Below, piece after piece: positions 37,101 to 46,100 of a DNA stretch of 64,000 nt (within the stretch, counting starts at the first letter, position 1; every line of letters starts with the position of its first letter). The notes below the pieces were generated by a model. That model ran no database searches. It saw nothing but the letters and a program-made list of their open reading frames with translations, and was not told the DNA's origin. The position numbers and the translations under genes were made by a program. The DNA is taken from positions 15,703,582 to 15,767,581 of the forward strand of contig NC_019864.2 in the NCBI RefSeq assembly GCF_002234675.1. The letters are read 5' to 3'. The stretch comes from Oryzias latipes (lineage: Eukaryota; Chordata; Actinopteri; Beloniformes; Adrianichthyidae).

Positions 37101-40100
37101 CATTGTGCTGTGTGATACAACTTAAGATTTCAGAGTGGCCTTTTCTTGTGGCCAGTCTAAAGCACACATGTGCAATAATCATGCTGTCTAATCAGCATCT
37201 TGATATGGCACACCTGCGAGGTGGGATGGATTGTCTTGGCAAAGGAGAAGTGCTCACTATCACAGATTTAGACACATTTGTTAACAATAGTTCAGAGAAC
37301 TGGTTATTTTGTGTATGTGGAAAATGTTTCACATCTTTGAGTTCATACCATAAAAAATGGGAGCAATAACAAAAGTGTTGCGTTTATATTTTTGGTCAGT
37401 GTATTTTGAAGAGCTCTACAAAAGCTTCTGTAATCACATCTCCTTGTCTGGGTTATTAATATCATTCAGTCTTTTTTTGTTACTGTGATCGTTACCTTCT
37501 ACTGCATACTGCAGGAGCTGCATTTGAATGACGGTGTATATAGATGTTCTTCTATCTGTATGTGACCCAGTTTGATGAATGGTGTCCCGCGTCCAAGGAG
37601 AGAAAAAAAATAATAATCTCTCAATGCAACAAGAAAAACATCCTAACATTCAGGAGCAAAAAGGATCAGATTCCCCGCCATGTTTGTTTTTGGATGCCGC
37701 TTCTTCTTCTGCATTTTTCTTCTTCTTTTTCTAATAGCTTCCAGCAGCCTGTACATTGGTGTGTGTGTAATGCTGCTCCCCACAGGTGTTCAGTAGAATT
37801 CAGTCAAATCTTTTTATATAGACCAGTCCGAAATAATGACTGCTCGTCTAACTAATTCTTCTGTATTGCTGTTAGCAGCAAATACCAATACATGTGCCTA
37901 CAATCCCCTCTAGTGGGTGTCAGTGGGAAACAATCGCTTGAGTGCAACCGGTTGTTACTGGGAAAATACCGAATATATGAGCCTATTCATGTTTTTAAAA
38001 TTCACAAATAAGTCGATTCCTGATTATAGGTGACACCCCTGGCCACTCTAAGAAATAAACGTGACTTGTACTCCGGAAAATAAGATATTGTCATTGAGAT
38101 AGTTATTAGATAATTCCGTATTTTCTTAAGAGCTGGATTTTATGGGCTTGTTTTTGGTTTTGCTTTTCCCTTTTAGGTGATATTTAAGCATTTTTTGATT
38201 TTACTCTTTTTTTATTTTGTCTTTCTAACACACAGATAGCCACATATACAACAAGACTGATAAAGGAGGCTGGTGCTTTATTGCACATTGCAGTTTGACA
38301 TGTAAAATTGAATATATTTTCCAACCATGTAATGTTACAACCCCACCACGTCCCCCGACTTCACCAAGTTTTCCAATCAGCACCGCAAGCTCTTCCACAC
38401 CAGTTCATGGTCGCACAACGACATCCAGAGTATCACTAGACTGCTTGTTCCTCAAACCACCCAGGAAGGTATACTTCAATTCTAAACTGTTTTCAAAAAT
38501 GAGGATATAATATGTGGGTCTGTTTGAAAAAACTGTTTCATGTGTTCACTTGGGAAACTCAATTTCTAATTCTCTTACACCATCAAAAAAATTGCCTATT
38601 GTGCTTTTTTACTTTTCAAAGAATGGGGAATCCTGGAAGTCAGACAAATGCACCACAGAAAAATGCGAGAATGGCAAAGTCATCCTAAACCATGTACCAT
38701 GTAAACAAGTAACTATTCCTGTTTGTGAAAATAACCAGCCACCGGTGAGGGTTTACGATGAAGGAGGTTGTTGTTTCCACTATGAATGCAGATGTAAGTT
38801 CCAAAAAATGATCTCAAGATTTTACATGGAATAGAACCTATATAAGTTTTTCTTTTTTAAATGTGCTTGCAACTTAATACAATATCATTTATTACTTATA
38901 GGTGTATGTTCTGGCTGGGGAGATCCTCATTATCAGACTTTTGATGGCGAATATTACAGCTTCCAGAAAAACTGCACCTATGTCTTAATCAAAGAGATAA
39001 TACCACGACATAATTTTAAGATTCATATCGACAACGAAAACTGCAATCCCTCTGGAACTGTGACCTGTGCTAAAGCTTTGAACATTTTTTATAAAAATGA
39101 TAATATAACTCTTACACAAAAGAGAGGACTAAAAACTGTAAACATGGTAAGTCTGACCACAGATAACTGAAGATTTTTTTTGTTGCTTTTTAATGTATTA
39201 TTAATGTTTTGATGTTTCTTTGCAACAATCTTTAGGTTTTCATCAATGGTAAACAAGTGACTCCAGCCTACTCAACCAAAGATCTCATCATCACAAGCAC
39301 TGCAATTGAACTTCTTTTGAAGATCCCTGAAATTGAAGCCGTTGTGACATTCAAAGGACTTTTATTCAGTGTCGAACTGCCATTTTCTCTTTTCTATGGA
39401 AACACAGAGGGACAATGTGGTAAATTATAACTTCTATTCCACACTTCCTGCTTGTAGATCAACTGACTGGTTTCCTGCTCAATACAGCATTGAAAGTTTC
39501 CCAAAAGACAGCTCCATGATGCAGCACGTAAAAATATTTGCAAATGTTTAACTTTTAACAACATTTTAAACTAGTAGAATTCAATTCATTCTGATTATTT
39601 TTGTAAATAAGTAAACTTTTCATAAAAAATGCCATCTGCAAGGTGGTCTCCATTTCTCTTTGTTAAAAAAATACTGTAGATTTAAGTCCATCAAACATTA
39701 AATCATGAATCAAACTATAACACTTCTTGACCCAACATCAGCTGCTGTTGCTGCTTGTTTCTGGCTGATTAAAGTCTGTTCACTGATGTTAGGAGTAATT
39801 ACTTTGGTTTGGTTCAACATTTAATTCAAAGCCCACATTATGCATCACTATAAATTCCAGTTGCCTTGAACAATAGAATCCTGTGCCAACTTCCTATGTA
39901 TACAAAAACAACAGTTTTCTATCAATGTTGGTGTTGCATAATAACATTTTTTAAAAATCTCAATGTGATTGTTTTTTCTGCTGACAAAACATTTTTGTCT
40001 CTTTTGTTTCATGAGGTACCTGCGATAATAACAGGAAAAATGACTGCAGATTACCTGATGGAAGTATTCACCCACTCTGCTCTGAGATGGCATTTGAGTG

Positions 40101-43100
40101 GCGTGTACCTGACAGCAGCAAGCCATATTGCAATGTGAAACCTCCTGTAGTTAATCCCCCTCCTGGACCAACTCCATCATCTTGCAAACCTGAAATCTGT
40201 GACATTTTAATGAGCAAGTAAGAATTTGACAAAAAATACAGTGAAATTATGAATTCAACAGAACATCTAAAGTGAAATGTTGTCTTCTAATTCATCTATA
40301 AAGGGTGTTTGAGGAATGCCACAAAAAAATTCCACCAAAAGCATTTTATGAGGCCTGTAAATTTGATGTTTGCCACATGTCAAATATCTCTGCGGGCTGT
40401 TCCAGCCTGGAGGCATATGCCCTGATGTGTGCTGAGATATCTGTTTGTGTGTCATGGAGGAAAGCTACAAATGGCAAATGTGGTAAGGGTTCTCTTTTGG
40501 AAACAAAGTTCTTTTATGCTGTATGCATTTATACAAAATTTTAAATAGAATTTCTTTTTGTGCAGAATACAAGTGTCCACAAAATAAAGTCTACAAGCCT
40601 TGTGGGCCAACTGTTGTACCCACCTGCAATGCAAGGTATTCAAACTCCTCAAATCCCATAGAAAAAAAGTAACATCAGCTTGTCAATTAGTGAGAACAGC
40701 GAGGAGCTTGAGTTTACTTAAATGCTTTTATTTCTGTGATAAGCTCCATTCACTGGGGTCTGCTCATATCTGATGTAGCGCTGTACCAAAAATTCGAGTT
40801 TATCAATGAAGTTGGATTTTTATTGAAGAAACAAGAGCAAATATTTTTCTATCTGTTAATGTTTATCTTGTTCAGATACAATGAAAAGTCCCTGCAGCAG
40901 TGCCAGGGGGAGGGGGATGACCAGAACACAGGTTGCACTCAATTCATGGAGGGATGTTTCTGCCCAGATGGAATGACTCTATTCAGTCCAACATCCGACA
41001 TCTGTGTCTCTTCCTGTAAGAAATTCCTGCCATTCCCTTAAAAACCCATGAGATGTGCATTGTTAGAGTTTATTTTACAGGGAAATGTGTATGTTGTTGT
41101 AGGTTGCACTGGTCCTGATGGCCAGCCTAAGCAGGTGAGTTTCAGAGAATTCTAAAGTTTCAGTGAACCTTTTGTTAATTGTGCCAACGCTCACTGGCTT
41201 CTATGACTCCAACAGCTTGGTGAGAAGTGGCAGGTCGGTTGCAAGCAGTGTGTTTGTGACAGCAACACTCAAAGTGTTGAGTGTAGGCCTCTGGCGTGCC
41301 CGAATCAAGAACCGATAAAGTGCACAGAGGATGGTGAGGTGTTGGTAAATCGAACAGTTGACTGCTGTGAAAGACTGACATGCGGTGAGTGACTTTAGAC
41401 TTTACGGCAACATATTTAACATGGAGCAAATATCAATACAACACTTGTTTTATCTTGGTTATATATTGTTGAGAAAACTAATACCAATTGGTTTACATAA
41501 AAAACTTTTTTTTTAAATGGTTGATTTAGCATTAATTTATTTAAACAATGCCCCCTAAATGATTTTAAATGTTAAGCCATAGGTCCAAAAAATAGTAAAA
41601 GTAAACTAACCACATACAAACTTTATGATATGAATCTGGTCTTTTTATGTGATCATTTACTTCAGGTAGTTTAGCCGAATGCAAATTCTTTCCCTACCCC
41701 TAAGGCTTCTACATACCCCTTTATTTAGCTCTCCAAGTGGAGAGTTATGGAAAAATAGTGTCTTCAAATTCAAGCGACACTACCACTTGATGACATCATG
41801 AATAGTCACCGGTGAGCTATGTGAGTACATAGCTGCCAGAGCTCTGAAAATACGTAGCAACGTTGATTTTTTATAACCGATGTCATATAAAAAATCATGC
41901 TAAAACAAAAAGTCATTTATTACATTAAATGTGCTTCAGAGCACCCCCACGTGCAGAAATGCTTTTCTCTTCCATGGCACAGCGCGATGCAGATCCTCCT
42001 CCCGCCTGAGGGATACTCAGCCCTAAGTCACCACAGATACCCATTAAAAAAACAAGTTTGAACACCACTACAGCTGCAAATGCCCTTACAATTGGAGGGG
42101 TAGGCAGAAGCCGTCGGGGTATGGGAAGAATTTGGATTCAACCTGAAATTCAGTCGATATTTGTTAGCCATTTTTTTCTTCAACGTTACTCAAACCGTGC
42201 AGCTTAGGAACATAAATGCCTGCATATTTGTAGTTACGGTATTTAGATTTTATCAGTGTCAAATGGGAATCCGTTTCAATGATGAGGCTTTAGTGATGAC
42301 TCAAATGGAAATATCTTTGAATGATGTTTCAAAATTAAATCAAATATTAGGAGTGTATTTTCCATCATCTATCTTCGTGGAACGTCTGCTTTTAGATGTT
42401 TTTCAGAAATCTCTTCAGATATTGACTTATTTGCTCTCCCTTTGATGGACCTTTTATCCTGCAGAGTGTGATAAGAACAGCTGCTCTCCTCAAAGCCAAG
42501 AGTGTAAACTGGGATTTGAACTGAAGGTTCATGTCTCAAATGAAAGCTGCTGTCCTGTCTTCAGCTGTGGTAAGCTCTGTTAATGAATGACACGTAGCTA
42601 TCTATCAATGAAGAACAAAACTCAACCCTATTGTTTTTGTGCTCCTTTACACTGTCGAGTAAAGTGCCAAAGGGTGTCTGTGTCTACAATGACACCGAGT
42701 ACAAGGTAAGAAATTAGAGTTGGAGTTTTGATGTGAACATTTTTTTTTACAAAAGTTTCTAAATGAACTTGGCTGAGACTATATATGTTTTTTCATGTAG
42801 CCTGATAAAACGTTCTCCAAAAGCACATGTGAAATCTGCCACTGCACCGACATCCAGGATCCCAGCACCCAGCTGAACACCGTTGACTGTCATCAAAAGG
42901 AGTGCTCTGACTCATGCGATAAGGTATGTCTGCAGGATTACCCTATAGCTTAACTTCAATATAAATCCCTGTAAGAGTTTATAAACCATCTTAAATGATG
43001 TTCTTTCAAACAGGGCTTTGTGCACATGGATCAGCCTGGCCAATGCTGTGGATCCTGTATTCCAATTGGTTGTGTTTTTTATCCACCAGAAGGTTCTTCT

Positions 43101-46100
43101 CCTGTAGTTTTGGAGGTAAAGAAAGCATCATGATGATACTTTATTTCATTTTATTGTCAATTTTTCTTAGTTATATTTCTTCACTAACTGCATTTTTACA
43201 CATTTGACAGCCTTCTGAGTCATGGTCCCCACCAAATGATAACTGTATCAAGTATGACTGCCAAAAGGTCAATGGAGACTTCATTGTTTCCAGAAACCAA
43301 ACAACCTGTCCTGAATATGATCCCGACAACTGCATTCCAGTGAGTATAGTCAAAAACTCAAATAGGAAACACTGTATTTCTGTTAGCTTTCAACTTTTTA
43401 AAGATTCCTTTTGGTTGTCTTTTGACTAAGAATCACCATAATGGAGAAGAAAAGATAGGATATTTCTATTTATGAATACAAAATATACTTCCTTTGTTTT
43501 GCTTTCATGGTAAACAAAAACTAATTGCTCTGAAAAGAAAAAACTAGAATCGACTGTTTCATATACATTTTTGTCTAAAATAAGCTAAGTTTTTTTTATT
43601 TGTATTTCAGGGAACAGAGAAAACTGACGCAAATGGCTGCTGCAAAACTTGTAAGTGGATTCATTAAAAAAACTCAAACAGGATTCTGTATTGCTTCGGA
43701 AAACACCAATATATGTTGAACACCCAAAAAGTTTTCACACAAATTTAAAATGTTTTTTGCTTATTCATTTACTTTTGTGATGTGTAAGTCAGTTTAAGTT
43801 TGTATGGATGTGCCCAATATACTAATGTTTGATCCCTATTCCATATTTTAGATTGGATAAATCTATTGACATCTTATACATTTTGTCAATATGCAAAAAA
43901 ATTCCCTTTCTGTCAACTTATAGCATCATGGAGGACAGATGTGCTACAGCTCTGTGACTGGTGTGAAATGGACAGATGGTACAGCACTGAGAAAAATTAG
44001 ATGCCAACACAACCAGACATAGTAATCTCGTCTTGATCTATCAGAGATTCAGACAAAAACTGAATTCATAAAAACTACTGGGATGCTACAGACTAGCGAT
44101 CTGTCCAGGGTGTCCCCTGTCTTCGTCCTCAAGTGGCCGGGAAAGGCCGGGACAGGCCCTTATTTCCCCGAAATGGAAAAAAAACGGATTAGAAGATGAA
44201 TGAATGAATGAATGAATGAAACACTTCTGGGATCGAACTTAAAGGGCTTTACCATTGCAGTTCACTGCTGATGGGGAATGATTAGGATAGGGTCACAAAG
44301 GAGCCAACTTAAGTCAAGATAAGAAGAAAAGGGCTGAAAGTCTACTATCTTTAGTTGTCTGAGAATTAAAATATAAGAAAATAGTTTTCCTTTTAATGTT
44401 AAAGTTTTCCTGTTTAGTTTGAGTTCTTTTTTGATTTAGCAACATTTATGAGTAATGGGGTATAATGTACCTTTGTAAGAATAATCAGATTAATTGAAGT
44501 CACGGGGGAAAAAAGTAGAACAACTGCCCTGCATCCCAGCGCTTTAAAAGGTTTATTATAGGATGCAAAGGCCAGGAAGGATGTCTTCAGGAAAACAATT
44601 AGGATTTAGTGAAGGAGAACATGAAGCTTGATGCTGTAAAGACGTGAAAACTGGGTACAGGGTTAAATAGTGACCCATAATTTCCTGTGCTTTTAAAAGG
44701 AGCAGAAATGAAAACAGGAAAGCAGTACATTGAGATTTTGGAGTTTTAATAAAAGTACTACATTTTAAAACCAAGACACCAAGTTTTCAGAGTTTCTGTT
44801 CCCTTATAATCAAAGTATAAAACACACTTATGCAACAGCCTTTGTCACAGGATTATTAACAGGTTTTACTAGCTTTTCACCTCTCCAAATCAGTATCAGA
44901 TGATTTTGCTTTGAAAGCGCTTTTAACACGTTCTTTGGCATTTTTCTCATGATGGAGGACATATATTAAGAAAATTAAGCTTAAACATGTGTTTCTGAGT
45001 ATTTTTTGTTCAAATTGTTGTGAATAAGGAGGAGATGAAAAAATGCCATTGGAAAAAGGAAATAGGGACATAGTTACAGTCGGCGGACCACAAGCTCCCT
45101 CCTCTGCATCTACTTGCAGACCATGTACGTCTTTGTTTTTTCGTCTGAGCTGGGATCTGGATTAAAATTGTATGACTGGATAGCTGCTTGCCATTTTTAT
45201 TGCACCTGTAATGTTAGGTTGGGGTTGTGAGGGGCTGTAAGCTAGTGGGAGAGAGTGTTAACAAAGAAATGACAGGATGTCAGGGAAGGCTTACACTACA
45301 CCAGTAGTCCTGCCCACAACTCAAAGGCAAATTTCAAATGAACTACTGCCGCTCTGCAGATACTATGTTCTAGAAAACAACACTGGTATTTTAATTTTGT
45401 GTAATTACGGCATAATAATTAAAAGACCACTGGGAATGATTTTACAATGGATCAAAAGATAAGCAGAGTGGGACTCTAAACAGAAGCACAAAAGACTTAC
45501 TGAACAACATGGCACAACTCTGAATCCCCAAAGGTCTCTGGAATGAAGAATCTTCTGCAGTTGTTTGGTCCTAGTAAAGATACTTTCTTCACAGGTACTC
45601 CTCGCTACAGCTGTCAGTTGAACAGGACCACCACCTTCCTGGTGAAAGGGAACTGCAAATCAATTGAACCAGTGGAGCTCACATCCTGTGAGGGATCCTG
45701 TGGAGCCTCCTGGTCAAAGTAAGACTAATGCCAATGTACTAAATATTTATGAAGTAATCAATTATATTTAATTTGCCAATTCTGTTTTAATATCAAGAGT
45801 AACTTAAAAAGGTGTATGGTTTATTTTGCTCTAAACACTGGATTTCTTTGTGTGTCTGGCGTGCAGGTATTCAGTGGAGGATGACATGATGATGCATTCT
45901 TGTTCCTGTTGTAAAGAACTGGCCACCAGTAATAAGACTGTGGAGATGATCTGTGCTGATGACAATAAGCAGAGTCACACCTACATTTTGGTGGAAGAGT
46001 GTGGCTGTGAAGATGGAGAATGTGAAGAGGAGGACGACATGTCAACAGAGGAGAATGAGGGGAAGGGAAAGAACAGAGAGTGGAAGAGGAAGAATAAATA

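Larger units (their letters stand above)
35439..38235 (+). other. Mucin B intron with nested transposons
   Basis: A 2.8-kb intron directly after the PTS exon. Nearly all of it is transposon: an outer inverted-repeat element (35545-38082) containing a Tc1-like element (35929-37401). Confidence 0.75.
43651..45594 (+). other. Mucin B intron before the CK exons
   Basis: A 1.9-kb intron holding a retroposon tail with a GAAT microsatellite (44095-44220) and the third TTAA MITE copy (44899-45475). I see no exon in the remainder. Confidence 0.65.

Noticed and set aside
36311-37115. Plus-strand open frames inside the Tc1 element
   Set aside because: They are shadows of the minus-strand transposase remnants.
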